Of a stretch of DNA of 64,000 bases, positions 33,862-46,200 are shown piece by piece. This DNA comes from Phoronis australis (taxonomy: Eukaryota; Phoronida; Phoronidae). The stretch is taken from the NCBI GenBank assembly GCA_002633005.1, contig NMRA01000154.1, positions 1 through 64,000 on the forward strand, in the 5' to 3' direction. The notes under the pieces are model-generated. The model made no database searches, had not been told where the DNA came from, and was given only the letters and a program-made list of their open reading frames with translations. The position numbers and the translations under genes are program-made. Position 1 is the stretch's first letter. Every line of letters begins with the position of its first letter.

Positions 33862-35954
33862 ATCAAAAACCGGACGATCGCCGCACAAATAAAAAAGTTC
33901 ATGTTCAATTCAACGTTTCGTCTTTTCATTAGACATCATCAGGATCATATTTACAACAATTTAGGACAACAAGTACCAACATACAGCTCAGGTAACATCC
34001 ACAGAGTGAAGTGAGAGACACATAGAATATGGTCAGTAGCTGGTCATCACCATAGCTGCAGGGTTACTGAGCTCTGCATGTTATTCAGAGAATCAGTGGC
34101 ATGCTGGTTCTGAATGGCCAATGACTCTTTAATGTACAGTAACTCCTTATTAGGTTCTCTGCAGATAATACTAACAGAGTTGGCTTGGTGATTGTAGCTA
34201 ATAAAATGCCTATATATGTTACTTTTCTCTGAAGTGTGATGTTCTTTCAACGTCTTAGAGGCGTCTCTGTGTGAGTCCTATATAGAGTTCCTTACAGTTG
34301 TCACATTCAACCTTATACACAACATTGCTCTTGTTCAATAAAGGGATGGGTGACTTCAGTTTACACAGCATATTGGAAAGTTTCCGAAGGGGTTTGAAAA
34401 CAACTATCAGTTCAACTGCTGGGTCTATGCAATGAATGAGGCGAGACAATTGGCGTTTCAATTTTATACTACTTGGCCCGGTGTAACCAAGAGATAAGAA
34501 TTCTTTCTTTTTCTCGGGTCCAATAGCAGCTATCTTATCTGCCTCATTCATTTTTGAAAGAAAGTGCCTTTTACAGCTATTCAGAAAATTCAGAGGGTAA
34601 CCACTGGAACGCAATAACTGGAAAATCATAGCTACGTCACTATCAAAAAAATTAAAATTGGTGGAGCAGATTCTCCAGGCACGGTGTAACAAGCAATTGA
34701 CAAAACCTCTCTTGTACCGGATAGGCACAAAATTATCAAATTTAAGATAAAGCCCAGTTTTTCTGGGCTTTATCTTAATTTTGTGATACACAGATGTAAC
34801 AACGGTGCTATTATCACGTTTAACCAAGACATCTAGAAAAGGTAAACAGACTCGCGCTCAGATTCAATGGTGAAGTTGATGGACGGATGCATATTGTTCA
34901 TGTGATTAAAAAAGGTGCTGACTGAGTTCTTGGATGAAAACAGAACAAATGTATCATCCACATACCTACGATAAAATTGTGGTTTACAATTCGGTGGACA
35001 ACCAGAGCCTCAATCTCGAGACTGCATATGAAAATATTAGCTAACACTGGTCCCAGGGGTGAACCCATGGCTACTCCGTCAATCTGATCATAAAAGTTAT
35101 CATCAAACAGAAAATGGTTCTGTTTAACAGCGATCGTGAGTAACTTACGTAATTGGTTACAAGTCAATTTATGGACCTTGTCAGTATCAATATACAGCTT
35201 GTTTAGACACAACTCAATGACTTCATCCTCAGGTACATTAGTGAAGAGGCTGCAAACATCTAGACCACATAAATGGTGCATCATTAAGTGCACGGACTTC
35301 ATAAACAAACTGAAAAGAATCTTTAAGTGTGTAGGCCTAGTCATTCCCACTGATAGGTTTGATTATTTTAACTAGGAATTTGGCAAGCTCATGAGTGTAT
35401 GTTCCGACACAGGACACAATAGGCCGCAGAGGTACACCATCCTTGTGTGTCTTAGGGAGGCCGTATAGACGTGCTGGCTGTGACCCGCATGGTCTAATGC
35501 GATTGTAAGTGTCCTGGTCTAACGCACCTGTCCGTTTAAGATTATGTAGACAGTTCTGCAGGACTTGTTCGCGCTTAGCTGTCGGGTGATGATCGAGCTT
35601 GACGAATTTAGAACTGTCATTAACGATGTCATGTAGCTTGGAGAGGTAGTCAGTCTTATCCATGATCACAATACCGTTGCCTTTGTCAGGACGCGCGATG
35701 GTGATGTCTTGACGTTGTGCCAGGGAACACAAAGCCTGGTACTCATCCGGTGTGAGATTCTGGAGTTGGTTACTGTTATAACTGCAGACGTAGCGATAAC
35801 ACAGTTCCCGAAGGCGATGTTTAAACCTCATTTTGTCAGGGATTAGGGAAGAAGAGATCTTGTTGTAGAATGATTCGAACGATGCTTTAGTGTCCATGGC
35901 ATTGATGTGATGAGTGGGGATACATCTGTGTATCGTTTTTCTGGGCTTTATCAT
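33862..35954 (-). pseudogene. Penelope-like RT-endonuclease, leftward copy (broken)
   Basis: On the minus strand the frame at 35954-35337 gives the RT fingers (ARPDKGNGIVIMDKTDY and LYGLPKTHKDGVPLRPIVS, hallmark Penelope-like motifs). 35350-34898 gives the palm (DVCSLFTNVPEDE, GVAMGSPLGPVLANIFI). The catalytic RRYVDDTFVLF is present near 34985-34950 but in a neighbouring frame. 34827-34255 gives the thumb/linker and the start of the GIY-YIG nuclease (VYKVECDNCKELYIGLTQ), and 34250-34047 the rest of the nuclease (KEHHTSEKSNIYRHF). So there are at least three frame breaks: near 35345, just before YVDD, and between RRL and KEHH. Such elements copy themselves by target-primed reverse transcription; this copy can no longer encode a continuous protein. 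Confidence 0.85.
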
Positions 35955-36826
35955 AAATTTGATAATTTTGTGCCTATCCAGTACAAGAGAGGTCTAGTCA
36001 ATTTCTTGTTACACCGTGCCTGGGGAATCTGCTCCACCAATTTAAATTTTGATCGTGACGCAGCTATGATTTTCCAGTTATTGCGTTCCAATGGTTACCC
36101 TCTGAATTTTCTGAATAGCTGTAAAAGGCACTTTCTTTCAAAAATGAATGAGGCAGATAAGATAGCTGTTATTGGACCCAAGAAAAAGAAAGTTTTCTTT
36201 TCTCTTGATTACACCGGGCCAAGTAGTATAAAATTGAAACGCCAATTATCTCGCCTCATTCATTGCATAGACCCAGCAGTTGAACTGCTAGTTGTTTCCA
36301 AACCCCTTCGGAAACTTTCCAATATGCTGTGTAAACTGAAGTCACCCATCCCTTTATTGAACAAGAGCAATGTTGTGCATAAGGTTGAATGTGACAACTG
36401 TAAGGAACTCTATATAGGACTCACACAGAGACGCCTCTAAGACGTTGAAAGAACATCACACCTCAGAGAAAAGTAACATATATAGGCATTTTATTAGCTA
36501 CAATCACCAAGCCAACTCTGTTAGTATTATCTGCAGAGATCCTAATAAGGAGTTACTGTACATTAAGGAGTCATTGGCCATTCAGAACCAGCATGCCACT
36601 GATTCTTTGAATAACATGCAGAGCTCTGTGACCCTGCAGCTATGATGATGACCAGCTACTGACCATATTCTATGTATCTCTCACTTCACTCTATGGATGT
36701 TATCTGAGCTGTATGTTGGCACTTGTTGTCCTAAATTGTTGTAAATATGATGATGTATAATGAAAAGACGAAACGTTGAATTGAACATGAACTTCTTTAT
36801 TTGTGCGGCGATCGTCCGGTTTTTGA
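35929..36826 (+). pseudogene. Penelope-like element, rightward 5'-truncated copy
   Basis: Starts around the shared TTTTTCTGGGCTTTATC and encodes only the region from KFDNFVPI onward (thumb/linker, then GIY-YIG start VHKVECDNCKELYIGLTQ) to 36440, then the rest of the nuclease at 36445-36645. It carries the same TAA and frame break after CTC as the leftward copy. Amino-acid differences from that copy are scattered (IR/IQ, FVN/LVN, YKV/HKV). Confidence 0.85.
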
Positions 36827-36959
36827 TATTTTCATAATGTTTCTTTATGCAATTTGGAGCCTGAGCGCACGCCAGAAAACTTGTAATTAGGGAAATAATA
36901 AAAAGAGACACTATGTGGCGTCTGTTCACTCAACAAAAATGAGCAGGCGGATCTCTCAA

Positions 36960-37215
36960 GATACAGATGTCATGCGCGGGGCTCGACAGAGCACCCCTAT
37001 TTGGCGAAGAGGGCAAAAAGTTCCGCCTCAGAGAAACATAGAGTCCGAAAAAGTAGAAAACGAGACAAAAGTCCACTAAAAAGGCAGGAACTACCAAAAT
37101 TCGGGGAATGCACAATTCATAGCTCTGAACGTACCTAGTGAATCTTTTTAGTAGGGTCCACGTTCTCAAAAATTCGACCCCACCTCCCATTGTTGATGCG
37201 CGCATGGATGCAAAC
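36960..37215 (-). repeat. Dispersed repeat, copy 1 (mate at 50038-50260)
   Basis: On the minus strand this matches 50038-50260 over more than 190 bases, including TACGTTCAGAGCTATGAATT and TCTCGTTTTCTACTTTTT and a CTTCGCCAAATxGGGG end. No domain is recognisable. Confidence 0.75.
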
Positions 37216-38206
37216 GTAACTTGAAAACAGTAAAATTGCCACTAAGGATGCACAGACGTCTTCACTAAGGGGATCATTCTGAAAGCCGTAGTCATCTGGC
37301 ATTAACTTCTTAGAATACATTGTCCAGCTTTCATGAACATCATCCAAGGGTTTGGAGACAGAGCAGCAGACGCCACTGAGACATCCAGAGCCCAGGCCGA
37401 TGCACCTGCGTATCTAAAGCCCGGCTACAGGCCCACATAGCCATAGGTTCGAAAGCTAGGTTCGATTGANCACCAAGTGGTGTCTGCTTGGATGACAGGA
37501 TCGCAGAGACGATAAGAGGGCGCTTTAATTATGTTGACGGGTACCGTAAAGATGTTTAAAGATGCGCAAAAGGCAAACGCGCATCCCAGTCTCTGTACTC
37601 GCGATACGGAGCTGACGACTTAATTCGTGACATGTGACACATTTAGACTAAAAAATAGATCACAAACTCGCTCTTCTCGGGGTCAACCGCGGTTTAAACT
37701 CTTGAAAAGAAAACCTGTCAGTGTCAATTTGACACGACCACGAGCGGCGCTAAACTCTGGGCAGTGTTTAAATCAAAATATTACAATAGTAAATTTAAAC
37801 TTTGAGTTCATATGGTATGTTTGAGAGAGCACAACTCAATTCAGTTTTCCCCCGTGTAGTTCAGTCCCGTTGGACCTGCTCACAACACGTCGCGAGCTTA
37901 AAAATTTATTGAGAGGCCGTCTTCGTCCCTCGCGGCGAGTTTTCTTGTGGGCGCCCACAATAACTTTGTTTACGGAAGTGCTTCACTGACACCTAGTGGA
38001 TTTTGCCAAGAATCGATCATTGAGGCTCGAAAGATAACTGCGTTTCCAAAAAATACGTTGCACTACTAGGGACTCTTAAATGACATTGTTTATAGAAATA
38101 GAACCTTAAAAGAAAGCTATACTTATTGCAAATACTTTGATTTTAAAAACAGATCCATATGCGGTCCTTAATTAATTAACGTGATTTTGAGTAACACGAT
38201 GCTTCG
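37216..38206. other. Upstream flank of GNB5
   Basis: Non-coding as far as I can see. One single N lies at 37470. The stretch just upstream of the GNB5 start (38100-38206) is unique and is not included in the exon-1 duplication, so the promoter should lie here or inside the duplicated block. Confidence 0.4.
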
Positions 38207-40245
38207 GTGCCCTTTATTTTATTTCTCTCAAGAGCAAGATGGCGGCGGAAGGGTTGAGGGTGGACAACAGGCAGGACAGTTTGGAAGCTTTAAATCGAGA
38301 ATGCGAGGAACTGAAAGCAAAATTAGAAGACGAGAGGCTTAAGCTAAATGATGCAAATTGTAAGAATGGCCTCAGTTCTTTTGTATGAACGATTCATATT
38401 GTGCAGTGTGTACAAAAGCAGTCATACCTCTTCATTTCGTCGAAAAGGCGAATCCACACTCGCCACATAGGGAACAATCGCAGAAACATAATACTTTCCC
38501 TATGGTTCGTCACGTACAGTAACGGTGGGGATGCTGTGTGTTATTTTTTCATAGATTTCAGTAGAGTTGGTGCAAAGTTACAATTAATGTAAAACTTAGG
38601 ATTTATCTGGGAGCCTTGGCTCTGAAACAAACCCGGACACAAATTAGTGTCATGACGTGTTGTATCAGGTTGAGTCAGGTTTCTAGCTCCTTAGCTCGCT
38701 TTTAACTATATGTTAATAAAGCACAAAAATAGTTCCTGGTGTTTGGTACAATGGGGCCACATGCGCGGCCTGCGTACTTCTGGTACAACGTGTAGCATAC
38801 CGGCTGCAATTGTTTTTTTTTTGTTGTATCATGTGACTTATAGGCATGACAGGCCAATAAATCCTCTCCAAGCCACTTGAAAAATGTCAAATCACCTCTT
38901 AGCTGAAGGATTTGGATGCTCATAGTCGCGCAGGATAGGCAACTGCTTTATTGTAACATGTATGCAAGCTTTTTGACAAATTATGCCTTGCACTGACTAA
39001 ACTCAAACTCTTGTTGCTGTAAGTACTCTTTTGACATCTTAGGTGGCTGTTGATATGTTTAAGAACTCTGAACTCAAGAAAATACTTCTGTAATCAACAT
39101 TTCTTTCCGAATAGTTATTCCGCTGTTGAAATCGGGAATGAAACATTTCTGTTTTCTTTGAATCGCTGCTATAATATGGAGGTTGACTTCGGAAGTAGGT
39201 CAATCATTAAGGCACCTACAGTGGTGNGTGCCCTTTATTTATTTCTCTCAAGAGCAAGATGGCGTCGGAAGGGTTGAGGGTGGACAACAGGCAGGACAGT
39301 TTGGAAGCTTTAAATCGAGAATGCGAGGAACTGAAAGCAAAATTAGAAGACGAGAGGCTTAAGCTAAATGATGCAAATTGTAAGAATGGCATCAGTTCTT
39401 TTGTATGAACGATTCAGATTGTGCAGTGTGTACAAAAGCAGTCATACGTCTTCATTTCGTCGAAAAGGCGAATCCACACTCGCCACATAGGGAACAATCG
39501 CAGAAACATAATACTTTCCCTATGGTTCGTCACGTACAGTAACGGTGGGGATGCTGTGTGTTATTTTTTCATAGATTCCAGTAGAGTTGGTGCAAAGTTA
39601 CAATTAATGTAAAACTTAGGATCCATCTGGGAGCCTTGGCTCTGAAACAAACCCGGACACAAATTAGTGTCATGACGTGTTGTATCAGGTTGAGTCAGGT
39701 TTCTAGCTCCTTAGCTCGCTTTTAACTATATGTTAATAAAGCACAAAAATAGTTCCAGGTGTTTGGTACAATGGGGCCACATGCGCGGCCTGCATGCATC
39801 TGGTACAACGTGTAGCATACCGGCTGCAATTGTTTTTTTTTGTTGTATCATGTGACTTATAGGCATGACAGGCCAATAAATCCTCTCCAAGCCACTTGAA
39901 AAATGTCAAATCACCTCTTAGCTGAAGGATTTGGATGCTCATAGTCGCGCAGGATAGGCAACTGCTTTATTGTAACATGTATGCAAGCTTTTTGACAAAT
40001 TATGCCTTGCACTGACTAAACTCAAACTCTTGTTGCTGTAAGTACTCTTTTGACATCTTAGGTGGCTGTTGATATGTTTAAGAACTCTGAACTCAAGAAA
40101 ATACTTCTGTAATCAACATTTCTTTCCGAATAGTTATTCCGCTGTTGAAATCGGGAATGAAACATTTCTGTTTTCTTTGAATCGCTGCTATAATATGGAG
40201 GTTGACTTCGGAAGTAGGTCAATCATTAAGGCACCTACAGTGGTG
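38207..40245. repeat. 1.02-kb tandem duplication carrying GNB5 exon 1, joined by one N
   Basis: 38207-39226 and 39228-40245 are nearly identical over their whole length, each starting GTGCCCTTTATTT and ending CCTACAGTGGTG. Differences are single bases or one-base homopolymer changes. The single N at 39227 sits exactly at the junction, which is typical of two alleles placed in tandem by an assembler, although a real tandem duplication is not excluded. Confidence 0.9.
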
Positions 40246-43200
40246 GTATGCCATAATTCACTACTGCTTGAAACTTGGCTGCTAGGGTCGCACCTTTCTT
40301 ACCTGAACAAAATGATTTATTTCGTTGACGAACAAAGAAAGATATTGGTAGGAAATCTTAGTTACCAAAGTATTTTTTGAGTTGGAAGGAATGAAAGACA
40401 TCAATGGCTTTCTAAGGTGTCCGTATTTAGATGCTCAAAACGTACTTATAGCAACTTGACTTTCATGGATAAGTCGGCGTGAGGAATTTGGCATCCCTGT
40501 TGGATGATCAATGTCTGCACCAGCTGTGCTCGACCAGTTCCGCTGGTGGTACTGTCTATCACACAGGGAACCCTGGTTTAAGTCTCTATGACAGCAGATT
40601 TTACGTCACATACGTGTACACACGATCAACACCTTTTTACATTATTTTGTACTTCCACGTATTAATTCTTTAGAATTTTCTGCAAAATCTTGCAAAGTCT
40701 TATAAAAAAATTTCCTTGTCCTTTGAGTGGTGTCACCTGGGTGAGGTAGCGCCATGCTCATCTTCCTGGGTATCTTGTCCACTAAAACTTTGCCTTTTTC
40801 AGCGTTCTTCTATAATCAGCATTATTACGTGGCCACATGCTATAAAACGTTTGTTGCCAGTCGGTTATTCTTACGACATTATCAGCTTATTTTGGACAAT
40901 TGACCTACATAACATGAGTTTTTAGGAGAACACTCTTAAATGAAAGTAAGCATTAGTTTGCATTGTTTTTAATCAAGGTGTTAACCACAGGTAATTGTTC
41001 TTTAACAGGGTTTGATTTATCAATCAATATGTTAATGAGACGAGCATTCCCTAACAGGAGCATCGTCCCACCACTTTGTGATTATAACATCAAAACTCAG
41101 AAATACATTTTATGAAAATTTGTTACCTTAATTATCTTTAATATTTTATTTCACGTGCTTCCAGTGCCTGTCATTGCTGAGAGGTTAGATAACCTGCAGC
41201 CTATGTCGATGAAGACTCGTCGAGTGTTGAAAGGCCATCAAGGAAAGGTGCTCTGTATGGATTGGTCGACAGATAAACGACATGTTGTCAGCTCTTCCCA
41301 GGTTAGCCTATCACCTCTAAACACCCATTAAAAATGATTTATACATTGTGGACAAAATGATTTGGTGATATTGCTTGTGGATAAAATGTTATGATGATAT
41401 TGGTTGAGGACAAATGATATGATATCGCTTGTCTTGTTGGAGCATTTCCCTTCTGTCCTGGATCAGACAGTGTTTACACTAGAAAGTTGCGTTCCTTGGC
41501 GCTGGAAAAAGTATCAATTTAAATTGACCCATACTACAATGCAACAGAAACACTTAACTTTACCTGCAATGCTGCATATCCATCGGCCATTTTTCAAGTC
41601 TTGTTTTCATGCTGCTGGTGGTCCGTGTTCAATGTTATTGAAGTTGCAATAATTACTACTGCCTACGTAGCAGAGTTTGACTGTTGCACAGTTAATTGGA
41701 CAGCTGTACTTGCTTTGGACATTTGACAAATGTTCAACAAATCCTTTTTGTTTGTCTAGTAACTTAACTCCAAAGTCCCAGACATTTCAGAAATCCGTGT
41801 TTCCCATACACACGTTTTGCTGTTTGTAGGACAAAAGTGAGCTCAATTTGGGATGGTGTTCCATGGAACTGTTATGAACATTCAGCTATTGCTTGTTCAG
41901 TGACAGTTCCATATTACTTCCGTGGAGACAGTTTCCATGGTTACTAATGAAAATTTTCCTTTGTCTGTCTTGTTCTTAGCACACCTGCATTTGCTTTCCT
42001 TTCAGGATGGAAAGATGATCGTGTGGGATGCCTTCACAACCAATAAAGAGCATGCAGTTACCATGCCAACCACCTGGGTGATGGCTTGCTCCTATGGACC
42101 ATCAGGCTCTGTTGTAGCTTGCGGGTGTGTACCTTCTTCTGATGTCTATAATCCAAAATCAGTAATTAACCTTCAAATTTGTCATTGCCAACTTGATTGT
42201 CTTGCCAATCAAAAGTTAGATCAGCTCAAGTGGAACTTGCTTTTGTGTTTTCACTACACTAAAGAGTTTATCGTGTGCTAATTATTGCTTAACAGTGAAG
42301 CAGCATTCAAACTCGGCAGAAATTCTAACTGTGTTAGTGACCTTCAGTCTAAACTGATACTAGTTTAGGGCATTATAGTGAACTTAATGGTTCTAGCTTC
42401 TGAAGAGTCTTATCCTAAGTTTGCTATGACACACGCTCTTTGGATAATTCTGTTTCAGTTTCTACAACTTCTTTCTCTTTCTACAATTTCCTCTTGCCTG
42501 TTTCAGTGGACTGGACAATAAATGCACAATATATCCGCTGAGTCTAGATGAAGACCCAGTCAGTAAGAAGCGAGCTGTGGCCACACACACCAGTTATTTG
42601 TCTTGTTGTAAATTCACTAACTCAGACCAGCAAGTGAGTGGCTCTTTATACTAGTAGATTTTAAGAAGCTGTTGGCAATGATGGTCTCTGGGAAAATGTT
42701 AATTGAATATATTTTTTTAATTTAAAAGTGACTCACAATTTTGTGATTTTTATCTCAGATTATGATCCACTCAAAATGAGAAAATTAGAATTCTCCAAAA
42801 GTTGCTAGCAGCAGCGGATTTAAAGGGGGATGGCCCTCCCCCCAAAATTCTGCCAGATTCCATGTGGCAGTACGGGGGTGCGAATATCTGACGGGCAAAA
42901 TCCTGCCTAATACCCTGCCCTGCCCCTCCCCCAACTCAAAATCCTGGATACGCCCTTGGCTAGTCTAACAATGATCCTACTTAGTGCACAAACTCTCCCA
43001 TGTTTTTGAACCATTTGCCTCTTTTTCTTTCTCGTTGATAAATGATGAAAAGAGCTCCCTTTCTCAATATGCGCCACCTGGTGGATGTCAAGTCACTTAT
43101 TACTGGTTCTCATAGAAGGTTTATAAGACTGTCTGTCAGTGGAAAAACATTAACTTGTTCATTAATCATCTATGATGCATAACAAGCTTTCAAAAGGTAA

Positions 43201-46200
43201 CTTGTTGTTTGGCAATGGATGGGTGAAATTCCATCGTCACACTCTTTCATCCGAACGGTAAAATTCTGTATTTGTGAAGATTTGCCTCCAAACATTTGCA
43301 TTTGTTTGGACCAGGCACACAGTTGTTAAGTAACTTTTCATTTTTTAATTACAGATTCTAACAGGAAGTGGAGATAGCACATGTGCATTATGGGATGTGG
43401 AAAGTGGTCAGCTTATTCAGAGCTTCCACGGTCATCAAGGAGACGTTATGAGCTTGGATTTGTCTCCTTCAGAATCTGGCAATACTTTTGTATCAGGGGT
43501 GAGAATTAAAAGCTAGTTACCGCGGTAACAGATGATGTGCTGAAGTATTGCAAATAATTTTCAATGCTACATTCGCTGACAAAAGCAACCAGTTTGTCTG
43601 TGTTTGACAGTTGCATTCTCAGACACATACTGGTCATCTTGTGGTTCTGGTTGTTTTGGTATCCAAGATATTGTTAGTGTGCAAATGGCCTGAAGCTTGT
43701 CACCTGCTTCTTCCTTCAATTTTCTGTTTAGGGAAGGGGGGATGGCANTGAGCTTGGATTTGTCTCCTTCAGAATCTGGCAATACTTTTGTATCAGGGGT
43801 GAGAATTAAAAGCTAGTTACCGTGGTAACAGATGATGTGCTGAAGTATTGCAAATAATTTTCAATGCTACATTCGCTGACAAAAACAAACAGTTTGGTTG
43901 TGTTTGACAGTTGCATTCTCAGACACATACTGGTCATCTTGTGGTTCTGGTTGTTTTGGTATTCAAGATATTCTTAATGATCCTTCTCTGTGTGCAAATG
44001 GCCTGAAGCTTGTCACCTGCTTCTTGGTTGCCTTGGTCAAATCATTGATTGTTTAAGAAATATGCTCCTCTGTTTTTTAATGTAAATTTTGAGCATGCTT
44101 GAGAGGGTTAATGTTCTCAGACACTGTTCATTACAATTTGATGACCAGCTTTTCATAAATTTCCAAGAGAGCAGATGACGTATTCAATCTAGAATACTTC
44201 ATCTTTTCCCGAGTTCTCTGCATAGTTCTTCATTTGTCCTCCAGAGTTGTTACTTGGACCACAACTGTCATTCATCTCTCGAATCTATGTCTGTATATTT
44301 CTTCATTTCTCCTCCGAGGTTGTTACTTGGACCATGACTCTCATTCATTTCTCGAATACATCTTCGTACATTTCTTCATTTCTGCTCCGGGATTGTTTCT
44401 TGCATCATGACTCTCATTCATTTCTCAAATCCATCTCCGTAGTTTCTTTCATTTCTCATCCAGGGATGTTACTTGCACCATGACTCTCACTCATTTCTCG
44501 AGTCCATCTCTGTATAGTTCTGTGTTTCCCCTCCAGGGTTGTGACTCGACAGCACTTGTCTGGGACATGAGGACAGGATTGTGTGTGCAGACATTTGAAG
44601 GTCACGAGTCTGACATCAACAGCGTCTGCTTCTATCCGAGCGGTGACGCATTTGCCAGCGGCTCAGATGATGCAACAGTGAGTCATTTTGTTTGTAACAA
44701 CTTGATTGTCTCCCATGTAAAAGTCATCTTTAAGAAACTGTACAGTTGCGAACAGTTGAATGTGCAGGCATTTGCCAAAATTACAGATCTGCCTATATTC
44801 AGTAGTTGTGTGTTTTATTTTATAAGCTGTTGTAGTTCCCCTTAACTGGGGTGGTCTATGGTGTTTATCACTTTTTACAAACCAATGTGGAAGAGGCATT
44901 CATCAGGCTTTGCGTTGAACTCTTTGTGTTTAATTTTCATCAAAATTTCAAGTGATCAGGACAAAATCTGTTCTAATCATTTAAAGTGATTCTTTAAATG
45001 TTTTGTTGCTTGCTGACTGTTTGGAGTTTAGTTAGTTCAAGTCAATCTGACCATATGCATTTCAGTGTCGACTGTATGACCTCAGAGCTGATCGGGAGGT
45101 GAATTGTTATAAAAAGGAAAGCATTATCTTCGGATGCAATGCCGTTGACTTCTCGCTGAGTGGTAATATAACAACTGTTCTGTTTATTCTATTCAAAAAG
45201 TTGTCTTTTATAATGCAGTCAATACACCTAGATTTTTCACAAGAGGTGCTTGTGTTTGTGATTTGTGAACGCTGAAAAGCAACATAGTGACTGATGAAGT
45301 CCGTTAGTTAAACACTGATAACTCTATGTTGATAGTCCATTTGTCTGTTCATAGGTCGGCTACAATTCATTGGTTACAACTACACATTTGTAGAAAATGT
45401 TAAATACTGATAACTACATTGTTAAAGTTTTAACTATATTGTTTACATTCGATTACATTCCATTTGTCTGTACACAGGCCGGCTACTGTTCAGCGGTTAC
45501 AACGATTACACTGTGAACATCTGGGATGTTCTAAAGGGAACACGATGCACTATTCTGTACTGTCACGAGAACCGCGTTAGTTGTCTGGGTGTGTCACCAG
45601 ATGGCACTGCACTATGCACGGGCAGCTGGGATAACACGCTCAAGGTAATGTGACAAGATGGAGGCTTGTCGTCACGGTAGTGATCTGGTCATTTTAGTCA
45701 TGAATTAGTGTCGTGACGTATCTTACAGTTTAGACCACTTACCTCTGTAAAACTGACCTCTTACTGAGATAAGGGGCTTAGAAAAATTTGACTGTACCAT
45801 TATAACTTGAGACAATTCTGTGCTTAAAATGAGCATGTGTGACAAGCCAGCTTGTCTAGCCTGGAATCAACAAATAACTTTCTACGATTTCCTAGCCCAA
45901 AAATCGCCTCTGATTTGACGGAGGAGCAAGTCGACAGCACCTTCATAATGTGAAGTTGTCTGTATCAAAATTTCGTATTTGTAACAGAAGCCATTTTAAA
46001 ATGTTTAAAATCATTAATTTCATATCAAAAAACCCGAAACAACCCCCCACCAGTCAACTCGCCGTCAAATTAAAACACTCACAAACGATATGTTGCGATA
46101 TTTTAATGAGCTGATCTCAAGTTACAAGCATTTATTCGCCAAAACATTCCATATGAAATTCGGTCAACCTGTCATAGTAGTATCCATTCTCCATTGAGTT

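Larger units (their letters stand above)
33862..36826. mobile_element. Composite palindromic Penelope-like retroelement
   Basis: One 5'-complete-looking copy reads leftward (35954 to 33862) and a second, 5'-truncated copy reads rightward (about 35930 to 36826), head to head. Their outer 3' ends are near-exact mirrors (ATCAAAAACCGGACGATCGC at 33862 and its complement ending at 36826), so the whole 2.97 kb has inverted terminal repeats of about 0.9 kb. The reverse transcriptase and GIY-YIG endonuclease order is that of Penelope-like elements. Several frame breaks show it is not intact. Confidence 0.85.

Noticed and set aside
32732-33892. Long open frames on both strands across 32.7-33.9 kb
   Set aside because: They cross 733 Ns and a 33-bp minisatellite that cannot contain stops in some frames; no real coding evidence.
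43749-43799. Extra copy of the GNB5 exon 5 end as an alternative exon
   Set aside because: It begins at an N inside the exon and has no acceptor; it is a duplication artefact.
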